From NCBI GenBank assembly GCA_034008185.1, contig CM067081.1, positions 186,207,510 to 186,271,509 of the forward strand: DNA of 64,000 bases, in the 5' to 3' direction. The translations under genes were made by a program, and so were the position numbers. Shown here in pieces: positions 37,001 to 50,449 of the stretch. Source of the DNA: Gorsachius magnificus. Taxonomy: Eukaryota > Chordata > Aves > Pelecaniformes > Ardeidae. Below the pieces are notes generated by a model. It saw nothing but the letters and a program-made list of their open reading frames with translations, was not told where the DNA came from and made no database searches. The stretch's first letter is position 1. Every line of letters begins with the position of its first letter.

Positions 37001-40000
37001 TATTCACATCTGCTAATTTTTAGAAGACCCGTGAGAGTTCATGAATCCCAAAACAAAACCAAAAGCCTCTGTGGAATAAATAAGAGCTTACGTATTCTTC
37101 AGCATGCATTATTTAACAATGTTTCTGCTTTGGATTCCACAAATCCTATATAGATCAATAATTCAATAAAGGCTTGAAAATGTTGATGCTCCATAGATGC
37201 TGTTCTAAATGTAGTATTTTTTCTATTTCACAAAGGACTTACAAGGGTTGCAAAAAAGTTATAACTGGGAAATTTTTGTATCACAAATTTTAGATTTCAC
37301 CTTTTGCAACAGAGGGAGTGAAATCCCTTGTGTTTAATTAGAAGTCTGAAATCACTTGCTACATTTTACTATTCTAATAGTGATCTCAAGTGAATGCAAC
37401 ATGATACTGTAAGCATTTTTTTCCCCTCTGGTGATAGTGCCCCCACAGCCCAATCTAGTACTTCACTGATCATGTTATACGGTTAGTGAGATTTTAGTTC
37501 AGCTCTGTTCAAAACTGAGATTATTCTTCTTGCCTCTGCCTAGTAAGTTTAGGGCCAAAACTTCTAATTCTCTATCCTTAGACTTACGCATGCTCGACCA
37601 GGTTCCACAAATCCACCTGCAAAACTCGAGCCCCTATCCCTAACTCTTCATCAAGTTATACTGGCTTCTGCTCCATCACTATAGGTCTGTGCCCAATTTA
37701 GTTCCACCACTAGCATCTACAGGTTCTGTAAGGTTACAGACAAATGTCCTCCCTCCAGCTGGCTCAATTAACAAAGGAATTAACAAGATTCAAACAGGTA
37801 AAGTATCAAATGAGTGATTCAGTTGGCTCTCATAGGAAGGCAACACCCATTAGCAGGGAGAAAGTCAGGCAGGCTGATAGGCTGTAAGATCTTTTGCTGG
37901 CTCAGCTGTTCAAAGAACATCCATCTGTCTACATACTAAGTTGAGAGGTCACCTTGTTAGAAAGCAAATTACATCGACACAGGATGGTGTGCTCCTTCAG
38001 CCTTTTCCTACTGGGGATGAATGGTGAAGAATTATGGTACCATAAAAAGCAACGGCTTCATAACTGCTGTTCAGTGATAATTTCCAAAGAAGGGCCAAGT
38101 GTATTCGCTGTATGAAATGTCACAGAGTGTGTCACAGAAAGCTCTTCATATCTTGTCATGGCTACTTGCCTTTCAAATTAATTAAGTCGAAAAAAGCATA
38201 GACATCTTTGCATGTATCTTCCTACTTGTGTAGACTAGTACGGATGAAAAGAGCTTGACAAAAATCAACTAGAAGAGTAAATTAAATAATCTGAACCTAA
38301 TTCCATCAGTTTTTATATACCACTACAAATGCAATTCATCACAGAAACTCAATCATAATGAGTCCAATTAATAATGTCAATAGGAATTCTGCTGCTAAGT
38401 TCCATTAGACACGATTGCATCCAAACATGTTCCTCAAATCAAATAAGGTTACTATCTGGCTAAGTACAAGTACCAAAGCAGCTACACACCCTGCTACAAA
38501 GTGGGTGTCTCCTGGAAACAAAATGGAGGTTACGCTGAGCTAATGTGCTTTAAATTCAGGAGAGGAGTACAGGTCAAGTTACTGGCTTTCCTGAGGTCTG
38601 TGAGAAGACAGCAGGGTGCAAGACAGCACCTGAGAGCAGGGGTGCTGTGTAAATCACATCTCACAGGCTCCACAGAAAAGCTACTGTCAGACACGACATG
38701 TCACAGGCAGTTACTCTACTGAACAGACGAGGAAGGTAACTGCACGCGTAACAGAGATAAGTGCTGACACCTGCCAAGGTACAAATGCACATACCACACA
38801 TTGCCCTTACAGTCTGCTTGTGCCCTAAGCCTGTGTTCTCAGTAACCTTTCCCTCACGCTCACTTCTCTGCGCAACATCTCTTCTTGAATGTTCCCTGCA
38901 GCCCTGAAGGCAAAATCTATAGCCTACAGGGGAGACCTCCACTGAACAACAGGTGTAGAAAAAGAGCTGAAGCTGTGTAAGAGGAGGAGATGTTGTGTTA
39001 AAGCTGCAAGAAGAATCACAGGTGCAGGAACATTGGTTGTTACAATCTGCAATTCCATGTTTGTAGTATTCGTTTATTTGCATTTTTACAAGGAAGAAAA
39101 CTTTGTTCTTGACTGGTTAGATCATACATCGCTGGACACCATGAAACTTGGGGATATTTAATAGCTCAACAATGAACAACCTGAGAGTATCAACTACTGT
39201 ACGTGCAAGCCACAAGATCCTACTTGAACACCTTGGACCAAACCCAGAAACAACATACACCGGCTTCCGAGCCCTGAACACTGTAAGGACATAAGCACCT
39301 AGCTCCAGAGAAGAATTCATGCTGTTGGTTTGGGCATCTACATTCCCTATGACATTGAACACAAGACAGTCAGATGTTTGTGCACGGTATTCACAACAAC
39401 TAGCAATCTCAGTGAGGAAATGCCTGTCACAGCCAACAGGAACTACTGATAAATTTTAAATTGTCTTTCTCCTGAGAGCTCAAAGTACTGTTGTATCAGC
39501 ATGAAACCAGAAATTGGAGCTGAAAACCCGTTCTGCAGTCATGAGACCATACCATGACTTTGAGTATGGAAGAAGGATGCAGCAACACTTTGCACAGTAG
39601 CATGGCAATGCAACTATGGAGCAAGAGGAAACCTACATGCTAGGCTATTTCCAGTTCAGGAGTAGGCCAGAAAAAGGCCATAATCAAGAGACTCTTGGGA
39701 GTATATATTTGTCCTGAAGCCGGGCCACTGTGAAGTCAAGAAAACATAAGTAACTGCTTCTACGGAGTATATATGGCAAAGAATAGCAGTACAGTATCTT
39801 CCAAAATCCAGGTATCTTCTTGCGTAGGGCTGCCCTCTAATAGGAATCCAGTACTCTGATAGACTAGTTGCTGTTCTGTGGAAGCTGTTTCTGATCCTTA
39901 AGAGCGCTCAGTCCCACTTGGTAAAGATTAGACCCTGCTACAGTTTGTTTGTGCGAATAAAACTAAGCATCCTCCTTGGACCTTTAAGTAAAACACACAG

Positions 40001-43000
40001 TTAAATCAATGAAAAATATCTTTATTTAATTTGACATGGCACAGTAAACATTCAGAAGTTTAGGGAAGCCTTCTTTGTGGCTCCTCCCCTTTTAAGTACT
40101 AAAGTAAAACTGTTCATATCAAAACACAATTACTTAAATCCTCTCCAATTTCACCACACCTCCCAGCCCCTCCAAAGATATGGCTTTAAATTAATAAATG
40201 GATCTCATTTCAGTTTCAAAATGCATTATCTAAGTGTTACAGGGATGCTGGGAAAGCACAAGTATGTTGATGACTGTTTCAGTCAGTATAATACATTTAT
40301 TCATGGTAAGCTTTTAATATGATTGTTTCAATAGAGCATATAGGCCGAACAGCCTTCCCAGTTTTACTTCCTACTTACCAGTATTCCTGCAGCTCAGCTT
40401 CACACGGGCTACTCGCATGATTTTTGTGACAGCAGTATGAAGAATCAAGCTCTCAAAATCCTTTTCATGACTTACTTCTGGGACAGCAGTGAACAAGTGT
40501 CAAACACCTTGAAAACCAAACTGCTTTGGTTTTAGAAAGAACAGATGTGGGTCCAGTTTCCTTATAGTTTAAGCATGAGTTACTAATCACTTTTCTGCAC
40601 GAGTGGCAAAAAAATGAGTTAAAATGCTTTTCTAAGCTCGTGTTAATTTTCAACTGACTAAACAAAGCATACTTCTGTAGTGAGCAAATTGATTTTACAA
40701 AAGCTTCAGCTTAAAAAGCTCACTTATAAAGTAAGTTAAAAACTGATAGCAGCATACATGCGAAAATGTTGAGAATCACAATTGTATTTCACATCAGATA
40801 CTGTTTTGGGGGAACTGTGTAATGAAAGAAGCAAGATTCAATTGTTAACGTAGAAAAACAACTCTTTTATGGTTCCTGTTAAATCCCACAACCACTTTTA
40901 ACATCTTCAGGCTGCAGGAATATTTTGTGTCTTTCCAGCGTTTTGTATCAACTAACTGAATTCATCAACATTTCACTAACCAAAGACCCAAAGTGCTGCA
41001 TCTAAAATGCTTGTACTTTTCCACATTCCTCAACCATCTCATTGTTCTGGTAAATATCCCAAAGTCTGTAAAAGAACAAAATACTGCCTTTACTGTTTCA
41101 ACAGAAAATACTGTGCTAGCTGAATCAGTAAGACATGGAGAAGTATAGTGGCAAAAAAGGTTAAAATATACTGTAAGAAATTTAATCCATTTACTTTGCA
41201 TGAACTGAAGTTGTGTGATTCTCCAGGGCTCTGCAAACAGTCCAAGGCAACTAATACTGTCCTCTATGTGACTAATTTGGAAGAATGGTTGCGGTATGTT
41301 ATTCCATATCACCCTTCAAGATATGGCTCTCTCTCACGAGTTTTAGAACTGCTTGAAAGACATTAATGGGTGGAAGCACACTGCCCTTCTGCAGTCTTCT
41401 GTTCTAAATGTGAAGGAGTTTTGATACCTTCAAAGCCTGTGGGGCCTGAGAGCTACCGTTTCACACACAGGACTGGAGAAACTTGTCTGAACAAACTTAA
41501 ACTAGTAGGAAGTTGGTATTAGGTTATTTAAAAAATACCTACAGGGTTTACATCTTCCTTGCAATGTTTTTCTCTTTTCTCTGGCTGGAAAACACCCATT
41601 CCTGCCAGCTAAACACTCATTTTCCTTTGAAGTACTTCCTGAGAATTTAATTGCCCAGTAAAATGCCAACAAAACTTTCAAGTTGTAGACCAGCCCTGAG
41701 AGACTCCAGAAGGAACAGCCTGTAATACTTAATTCTTTACGCAGCCAGTGAGGAGAACAGTTGCTCTACTCAATGAAAATCAATTTTTGACTGGATGAGG
41801 TTCACAGAGCTAAATACAGCCACACACAGCAGATAGCAGTTCTCACCAAACACAGTCCGAAGTTACGTTGGAGCAACACTTTTGAGAACTGGGATGTTTA
41901 TTCCAATAATTAGCAGATCTAGCTACATAAGCACTACAAATCAAATCTGAAAATGTTTCATATTTGAACAGGCGTTTCCTAGAAAATTTAAACAACTTCA
42001 GTAGTTTAGCTTCTCTTACACAGTTCATTCTCAGCAGGTCCTTCACATTGACTACTTACCATGTATTTTAAGTGGCAAGGTTCAAATGATGACACAACAT
42101 AAGAAATACAGTGCAGAGGAGCCTTAAGTTAGTAAAATTTTTTTTTAGTAACTGAGTCAATTTTACGATTCTCAGTTTCAAACCTTCTCAAAATAAATAA
42201 TTTTCAATAATAAAGAAAAACCACTCAAAATCCTTGCAAGACAGGAAAGATTAAAACAGAATAATTTCTTTCTAAGGAATATTCCAAGTAACTGTAGTAA
42301 AACTCCTGAAAGTGCCGACTTCATTTCACAATACTGTAAACTACGTAACTCATGCAGTTCTGGAAAATCTGTTATTTGTCAGGAAAACTTAAGTTGAGGT
42401 AACAGTGAATTGCAGTAATGCCTAGCGTGGTATGAATAATCTATTTATTTTTTGTTGTTTGGAAACAACTGTTTTTTAAAAAAATGTTTATGCTAGAATA
42501 CAGGCTGTTAATCACTCATGACACATTTTATTTTGAATATGTTAGTGAATAGCTTTTAAAATGTCAATTCATAAAAATCAAGATTTGTAAACACTTGATA
42601 CTCAGGCCTGTTAAGGGTGTTGGAATACATTATCACAAAGGGCTAACCTTAACTGCGTTATTTAATTTCTAATTAAAGATGACCTTTTTGCATGCAAATT
42701 CATGCTAAAGATATTACTTCAATAGCTCAACTATTATTTCTTGTATTTTATTGCAGGATCTTCATACAACTTATTTTCTACTGCTTTTCCCACTTCACTG
42801 AGAAGCTTCTCCCATTCAGTGCTTTGTAACCTTTCCATCTACTTGAGCATGTCCTAGAAACACAGCAGCTAGAAAAGCACAGGGAAAAAAAAAAAATAGA
42901 GCAGCAGATGAACAGCAGACATTAAAAGATTTGTAAAGAGTGTAAATTATTTAAGAGAAACAATGGAAAGAAAAAATATTTTTGAAGCTCCAATCTGTGT

Positions 43001-45993
43001 ACCTGTTTATTCCCCAGATCTTTGTATGTGAATACTCTCTCATTTTTAAAAATACTGAAATATATGTACACTTGTAGGATAAAGGAGAACAGAGATCAAG
43101 AAGGAGCCTCTTAAGTCACAGCCTGAAAAGAAGTTATCATTTACCTTACACAGCCCCCAACCTTCCCTCCAAAAAAACCAAAACTGGATTTAATTGTATT
43201 TTAACTTTATTGCTACCAAATTCTCACTCAGTCTTCCCCCCAGAAGTGGACTTAGACTAATGTAATAGTTACACAACCTGATGGCCCATCAGAACCCATT
43301 CACTTGTAATCCTGGGATTCTGTACAGCGTCTGCTTGGGTTTCTGACAGTACAACTAAGCAACGCAACTTAAGCTTGGAAGTCATATTTTTAACTATCCT
43401 CCATGAAGCGTTAATTTAAAAAATTGGTTTTCTTATACGGTTTCTATATTTTAACCTCAGTTAGTATCTCTGAAAAAAAAGTAAACCATTCTTTGTGCAG
43501 AAAAATATAGCCCCTTCCTTTATTACCATCTTTGGCCTTTCTTGTCTTCTCTAAATTTATCTCTGTACCTCTCTCACAAGAGTTTCCTAACATAACATGT
43601 ACGTTTTTTTTGAGGCACTATCCAGATCTTTTCCTGGTCGCCATTAACACCTCAATGTCAGAGTCACAGTATTGCCTACAAAGTCGCATGGTCTTTTGCA
43701 TTCTCTTGAAGCAGTCTGAAAGAAACTCTTAAGTAAAACAGATACAGAATATTAGGGGTGAGAGGGTGGAAGCTTCAGTAAGCTTTTGATCATGTCTGAT
43801 GATGTGAAATCAATGAGATTTGGAAGCATATATCCCAAGTCAAACAGGACTAAAAACTGGCTCAGAAATGGTCTCATTTCAGGAACAGGATGGGCTGATA
43901 CCCACTGACAATTATCAACCAGGTACAGCATGCTTTGACCCAAAGGACACTTTGTAGACCTACGGAAGCAAGTCACACCTCTTATGTCTGGTAAAGACAA
44001 TCAGGAAGGAAAAGAGACAGGAAGAAAGACACAGAAAGAACATGAGAGTCAGAGAGGTCATCTGATTCATTACTGATTGTGTTTTCAATCCTCCACTAAT
44101 ACCGAGAAGGAAGAAACTTATCTTCACAGAAATCTTGTGGTTTCAAGATTACATCTTTCTCTCTTCTCTTTCATACACACACGCACAGTGAAATATGTGC
44201 TGTCCACAGCAAAGAGATTTAATAAACTGCAATGTTTCTTGCTGGAAAAACCTTTGGCATCTATTGCTCCCTTGCAGGCATAAGGTTCATTAAGAACAAT
44301 AGCTGTGTTAGATTGTCTTGGATGGAAAGCAAAACCGTGTACATGGAACACATTACCACATCTTCTTTATCTGAAGTCTACAGGTCTACATGCTATAACC
44401 GAACTCATATGTAATATACCATGCATCAGAAATGAAAGACATTGCATTTCTTGAGATACAAAATGAGATTCCTAAAATACACTTTTTAAAATATTCAAAG
44501 AACTAAGAATAAGTATTTCATTTAAAAAAAAACAATAATGAATTAAACTGGCACCTGTATATTAAAAAAATGTCTGTGGTCTTCTGCTAGGCTTATTTTT
44601 AATCTTAATCTTCAGTTGATAAGCACCTCTGACTGGTTTCCTTTCCTACATATCCTCAGATTCTTGCGATATCATATGCAATACCATGGGGTAGCACGAG
44701 TTAAAAAGCCCCATGAAAATCTTGGGCCAGGCTTCAAATGAGGGAAAGAAAACTACTGCAAACAATGCAGACAATTGAGAGACTGTACCAGGAAAGAGAA
44801 AAAGGAACCCTTGCTAGTAAAAAATGAAATCAAAATCTGGAAATAGAAAAATCAGCTTTCTACCAGAAGAAGAGACCAAGGAAAAGGCTTGGGATTACTG
44901 GTCACAGGACACAGAAATACAAAACAATGTCTGAACAGCTCCTATACCTGCCTGCAGCAAAATGCTGAACCTTAGTTATCTGTCCAGCCTTCCATCCACA
45001 GACAGTATCTGTGTTGCTGGGACTAAATTTCTCATTTTGTTTTGCAAATCGTAATTCAGAAAGTAGACTAAGTTATGAGAACGCTGGTGAAGCTAAATTG
45101 TTATGTTAAAGTTTTATCTGACCTGCTTGTAGAGGCACATGTGATACAGGCGTTGGCAAAGGAATTGGCATGCACCAACAGCACTCCCTCTGATCACAAA
45201 AAGGAGCAAGAGATACTAAAGCCATTTCTCCTCTATCCCTACTGATATCCCTAATTGCCAGATTCCTTACTGAAGAAGGAAAAAGCCACATGGACAACGG
45301 TCCTGAGATCAGGCACCAGCCTCATCCTCCTCTGAAGACAACAGAGGTAGCTGAGGAATTAATTCTTGGTGATGTCCATACAGTACCATGCTGGGAGCAG
45401 TGCGGGGCATGAGGAATAAATACAGCCTCCACCTTGCTACTCTTAACACTTCTGTAAGTTTCAGGTTATCTTCAGTTTACTCAGGAGCAACTGAGGCTCA
45501 TAACATAAGCAATTCAGAGCCCTTCAGACTGATAGACAGCACAACAAAATATTGTTCAGAATTTGAAGACTGTAGCAAAGTTATGATTAAAACCCATTCA
45601 ATGGAGCAAATACTACTATTTTGAGCAGTGTTACTATATGCTGATACAGGGGAACTAACTGACATAGATATTTCTGGAGAGAAAAAGAGAAGGGGGAAGT
45701 TAGTTACAACCCACTACTTGCCTTTATTCTTTCTATCTTGAGCACAGATCTAGATTTGTTAGCCCATTACATCCCCAGCTGCTTAGAAATAAAACCATAC
45801 ATTCCAGGTACCTCTTCACATACTACCAATTTGTAACACTGGTAACATGAACATCTTGTTTCAGAGATGACTGTGTAGCTCAATCAATAATGCAAAATGT
45901 CTGTAATCTTAAAGCTTTTAGAATATGATTTCCTTGAAATAAATAGTACAAAGTTAAAATGAAGTGTTACACTGTATCAGTCACTTAACTGTT
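31041..45993. other. Noncoding stretch, no gene recognised
   Basis: No named repeat or gene was recognised. An 18-base perfect palindrome lies at 34891-34908. Open segments with splice-like borders at 41847-41978, 43752-43959 and 45123-45269 (minus) are treated as unproven. The block 38.5-39.95 kb looks less AT-rich than its surroundings but could not be assigned. Confidence 0.5.
34891..34908. repeat. 18-bp perfect palindrome
   Basis: ATATATGTGCACATATAT equals its own reverse complement. It is alternating purine-pyrimidine throughout, so it could extrude a cruciform or adopt Z-form. It sits in AT-rich noncoding DNA. Confidence 0.95.
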
Positions 45994-46045
45994 CATATGC
46001 ATTCACATAATACAATCTTCATATGCATTTACATAATACAGTCCT
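45994..46045. repeat. 26-bp direct tandem duplication
   Basis: Two adjacent 26-base units, 45994-46019 and 46020-46045, both beginning CATATGCATT and continuing ACATAATACA. They differ at three positions, all transitions (23 of 26 identical). Confidence 0.95.
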
Positions 46046-46929
46046 GTCGCAAAACACTAGAAAAATATTCAGATAATTAAAGGTTATCTATACTCCTCTG
46101 CAAAAGGACATCAACCTTCAGCAAAGGCTGAAGCCCTCCAGATACTGAAATGCACCTCATTTGCTGCCTTTATTACATCCATTACATTTTATTGATGCAT
46201 AAATCTGTCCAGATCATCCAGTAATATTATGTCTGTTCACTACATTTACTAACTCTTCTATAAATTTATAATAAAACCAAGGAACTGCACCTTCTTTTCT
46301 TCTATTACTAGAGACAGTAATAAAAAATAGTGACTTAAAAAACAATTTATCCCTCTCCACAATAAACATTTATCCTTTGTTTATATCCTGCTGTAATCCA
46401 TTCAATGGTCTTATTCCTAATGGATTTTGTAAGCTCATCTTTCGTGTCATACAGTACCACAAGTTTTTCTGAAATCTCAATTGTGTCCTTCATTTCATCT
46501 TCTTTGTTTATTACTACACACTCCTGAAAATGTGAGCATGAGCCTACATGCTGCAAAACATTCTTTAAAAAATACTGCATTTCCAAGTCTTCCACACGAC
46601 AGACCCACGGAAAAAAAGATGTATTCTGGGATTTCTTTACAAAAGGTCTGTCTTGGTACAATGCTGCAGTCTTTTTCAGTACTACGCTTATTTGCCCATT
46701 TCTCATGTTAACATGCTCCATAAAATATTTAGCAAAATTAGACTTTAAACAAGTAAGTATAAAGCTTCCCAACAGTATCTTAGTAATTTATGAACTACTG
46801 AGTCAGGGAGGTACGAAGGCCCTTGTACATTCCCAATACCAATCCCTAAGTCACAGTGGAAAGGGGGTTGCAAAAAACACACAGCCAGACTTCTTCAAGG
46901 TACACTACAAAAAGCCAAAAGGTGGTAGT

Positions 46930-47178
46930 CACAAGTCACAGCAAGGAAAAGTTCAATCAGACTTAAATAAAAAATTCTCCAAGGAGAGCAGTTAGGAACG
47001 TACTAAGTTGCCTGAAGAGGCTGTAGAATCTCCACCCTTGGAGATTTTTAAAACTGAATAGGGACAAAGCACTGAACAATCTGCTCTGACTCTGTAAAGT
47101 TCGCCTTGCTTTGAACAGGAGGTTGAACTGGATGACTTCCAGCCCCACCAGAAGACATCAAAAACTAAATGATTTTAT
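46930..47178 (+). repeat. CR1 LINE 3' fragment, plus orientation
   Basis: The fragment holds the CR1 blocks AAAGTTCAATCAGACTTAAA, ATTCTCCAAGGAGAGCAGTT, GAGGCTGTAGAATCTCCA, CTTGGAGATTTTTAAAACT, TTTGAACAGGAGGTTGAACT and GGATGACTTCCAG. It is truncated and diverged at both ends; the terminal octamers are lost. Confidence 0.85.
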
Positions 47179-48046
47179 TATGCTGCTAACTGCATAAATT
47201 GGAGTCTTCAAACATCAAATGATATATATTTGCCATACAGCGTAGCTGCAATAAAGTAGAAGCATACATATAAGTTTCGTTTAAGCTTCCACTGAGGCAT
47301 CATTATTTTACAGGGGGAAAGTTATTAACAAAACTATACAAACCTGTCTTCTAAGCTTCCGGAGGAATTTTGTTTAATATTGGTCAACTTAAGCATTTGC
47401 TTTATTCTGTTAGATTTGTAAAAACAGTTTCTGGTAACCTTTACTTTTTCATTACCCCTCCGCTATCCCCCCTCCATGCTTCTTTATAAAACAAAGTTAC
47501 ACACAAGCTGGTGTTAACATATTAACTGAGAGAACACTAGACTGAATCTAGTAGTTGTTCTTCAATTAAAGCAGGATCAGCTACTGTCAACCACTGCGAA
47601 ACTGAAAAAAAGAAAATAGCATTTGTGTTAAAGAAAGTGACCTGCCTTGGGTTTTGGTTCTATTTCTACCCAGTGACATACTCAGAAGACGTTTGATTGT
47701 ACCGATTTAGAAGTATGTAACTGACTTCGCTGACATTTAAAATTGTTTAAATCGTGCCTCTTAATAATCCAGAAAAAGAGTACTTCCCAAGTTTCAAATA
47801 AGTTTTGAGTAGTGGAGTGTTTCCACACTCAGGAAGGCTTTCTTACTACTGGATCTGGCCCAAGTATTCAAGAAGAATATCTGGTATGTGGTTTTCTTTC
47901 CCAGTTTGTACACTCAATAGTGTAGTATTTTAAAATAAAACTCTTGAACTACAAGCACTCCTAAAAGCTATCTCTGAAAGACAGAAAAGATGCAGTCATG
48001 GATCTCTGAAAAGTTTTGAAATCATTTGGGCATACTGAGATCACTC
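47179..48046. other. Noncoding stretch between CR1 copies
   Basis: No repeat is recognised. On the minus strand a strong acceptor (tttttttcag, exon from 47601) precedes a 21-codon open stretch ending in TAG at 47537, with AATAAA at 47406-47401. This terminal-exon-like arrangement is discussed under findings and is not asserted as a gene. Confidence 0.5.
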
Positions 48047-48292
48047 AGGCACAAACTGAAACATGGGAGGTTCCCTCTGAACATCAGGAAACACTTCTTT
48101 TACTGTGAGGGTGACCAAGCACTCACACAGGTTGGCCAGAGAAGTTGTGGAGCCTCCATCCTTGGAGATACTCAAAAGCCGTTTGGACATGGTGCTGGGC
48201 AACCAGCTCTAGGCAGCCCTGCTTGAGCAGGGGGATTAGACCAGATGATCTCCAGAGGTCCCTTCCAACCTCAAACATTATATGATCCTGTA
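48047..48292 (+). repeat. CR1 LINE 3' fragment, plus orientation
   Basis: Typical CR1 3' sequence: GGAGGTTCCCTCTGAACATC, AGGAAACACTTCTTTTACTG, GGTTGGCCAGAGAAGTTGTG, CATCCTTGGAGATACTCAAA and CCAGATGATCTCCAGAGGTC, followed by CCCTTCCAACCTCAAAC. It ends near TATATGATCCTGT, a decayed octamer. Confidence 0.93.
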
Positions 48293-50449
48293 ACCATGCA
48301 TTTTGTTGCAAGAGTCAAAACATTTGGAAATAAATATAGCTAACCCAAAAGCCATTTTAATGATGCATATAAATACTTTATTCTGATAAAAGAATCCTGT
48401 ATGGTAACAACATGGTATGTTAACTTAATTTTCAAAGATCTTTACTGAGAGTTTTAATATTGAAACTATTGAAAAAAGCTAAACAACAGTAACAAAATAC
48501 TTCTCCTAAAGCTGCCCACTTTATACTAGCAACAGTATATTTAAAAATGGACAAAAATAGCGAGAATGGGTGCAACAACATTTTCAAAGGAGGAATAATA
48601 ATTCTAACTTGATTAGGGGAATTGGAAAAAAAGAACAACTGAAAGAAGTAGTGAAATTCATAGGCTGAAGTTCCACATATAAATATTTCTGTAGCAGTTT
48701 ACTGACCTCCTATTGCCCCGAATTTCTACTTACTACCACCTTTTCTGCTCCTTGTTAGTACTTAGGCACCAACTCTTTTTTGTGCTTGCACATGTTTGAG
48801 TAGACATACAGGTAGGCAGAGCAGATAAATTAAAAAATAATTTAAATTGCCTATCAAAAATTGTGTTCCTTTTTAATTGGCTCAATTCCCATTGATTAAA
48901 CAACGGTGCTGCTAAATTAACTGAGGTATCCAGGGCACGTAAAATGAGGTAGAATAAATCCAGGTCTTAATATTTGTATTTGCTGCCTTCTGTGTTTCAC
49001 AGTCAGTCTTAGAGGGATATAAGTAAGTGCATAAGCAGCAAGGAACAACAATATGGCACTCAAATATTTTCCAAAGATCTTTCACCATTGCTTCTCTCGC
49101 AGGAAGTTGAAAGCTCAGAAAGCTTTCAAAGACAGGAAAAAATAGAACAAAAAATGGTTTAATGTTTCTTTTAGTTTCTTTCTTTACCTCCCCTCCCCTT
49201 TTAACATTATGTTAAAAAAAGTTATAAAATATTTACTTATGGCATCTGTGGTTGTATTCATGATTAATGCAGGAATCTACTCAAATTCACAATAATACAT
49301 GTAGCATAGAAGTGACACTCCTAAGTAATCACCAAAAGTTCTGCTGAAAAGACTCTATGCATCAGTAACTGGGCAACTGAGGATTATATATTTTCCTTAT
49401 GTGCTGCCCTTTTTTAGCATATTAAAAAAAAAAAAACATTGCAAGAGAGCTAAAAAAGGAACATCCGAAGAAAGAGGTCCATTTAAATTTAACAGTCTAT
49501 ATATGAGGAAATCAGAGATTGTAAAGTGAGAAAAAGAGCTGGGCAAACCCCAACGTTCGATACGAACACTACAATTAACCTAGAAACCATACACTTACTA
49601 CATTTAGGTAGGCTTTAGAACCAGGGCGGCTGTGATACTTAAATAAGTTACAAATACTTCTGTTTAAAATTCTGTTTAGCTCTAAATGAACTTATGAAAC
49701 ATACCAGTTTATTATCACTAAATAAAAGCCTTGGGAGGTGTTTTTAACATAAATTCATGCTTTTCCACAAAAGAAACTACCAGTGTTCCCTTTCTACAGC
49801 CTTCCATTTTGCAATCCATTAAAAGTGTCTCTGATTTCTAGAGGGAATTTCTGACACTTGAAAATACTTATTTACATTCTTGAATAAGAAACCTTTTTCA
49901 TTCCCTCTTTGCTGATGTTAAGAAACTAGATGTTACTGAAATGTTTCTCTTTTCCAGATGATTCCTCCTATCAAGTTTCCTAAATTTAACTAGGTGATGT
50001 GCCAGTCCTGTTAGAATGAAGACATTTATCACAATAGAAGTTTTAAAAGGAATACTGTAAATTTGAAAAATTGTACTTCTGTTACTTTTCTCATTATAAA
50101 TAATTCCGATTCCTATCAATTAAAAGTTTCATTTCTTCAGCTTCTTTAGCACACAGCTGTAAGACACTGCATCAAACCTTTTTTTGGTCTTTATTTTTTG
50201 CCTCTGTCAGCAGGTCTTTTTATTAGTAAGGACAACAAGATAGGAACATAAACAGTTGCTATAAAAACAATGTTGACAATAAGCTTTGTTGCTGACTTCA
50301 CACCATTTAGAATACTTTCAAACCTGACAATGTTCAAATGACTACTCTTCACGATTTTAAATATATACCATTAAAAAAAAGCATTATTTTAGAAACACAC
50401 ATGTAAGTCAGCCAAAGCAAAACTGACAATATTGTTTTAAACAAACCTT
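48293..50449. other. Noncoding stretch
   Basis: No gene or repeat recognised. An A12 run lies near 49423-49436. Confidence 0.55.

Noticed and set aside
38661..39083. 140-codon cysteine-rich minus-strand open frame
   Set aside because: Cysteines show no regular spacing, no signal peptide or splice borders fit, and no family is recognised.
38500..39950. Less AT-rich block thought to be an LTR element
   Set aside because: No paired LTRs, primer-binding site, polypurine tract or gag/pol motif could be found.
43752..43959. Minus-strand open segment after a ccgtag acceptor, 68 codons then TAA
   Set aside because: Reads like a last exon but lies beyond other possible terminal exons, matches no known protein, and similar segments arise by chance.
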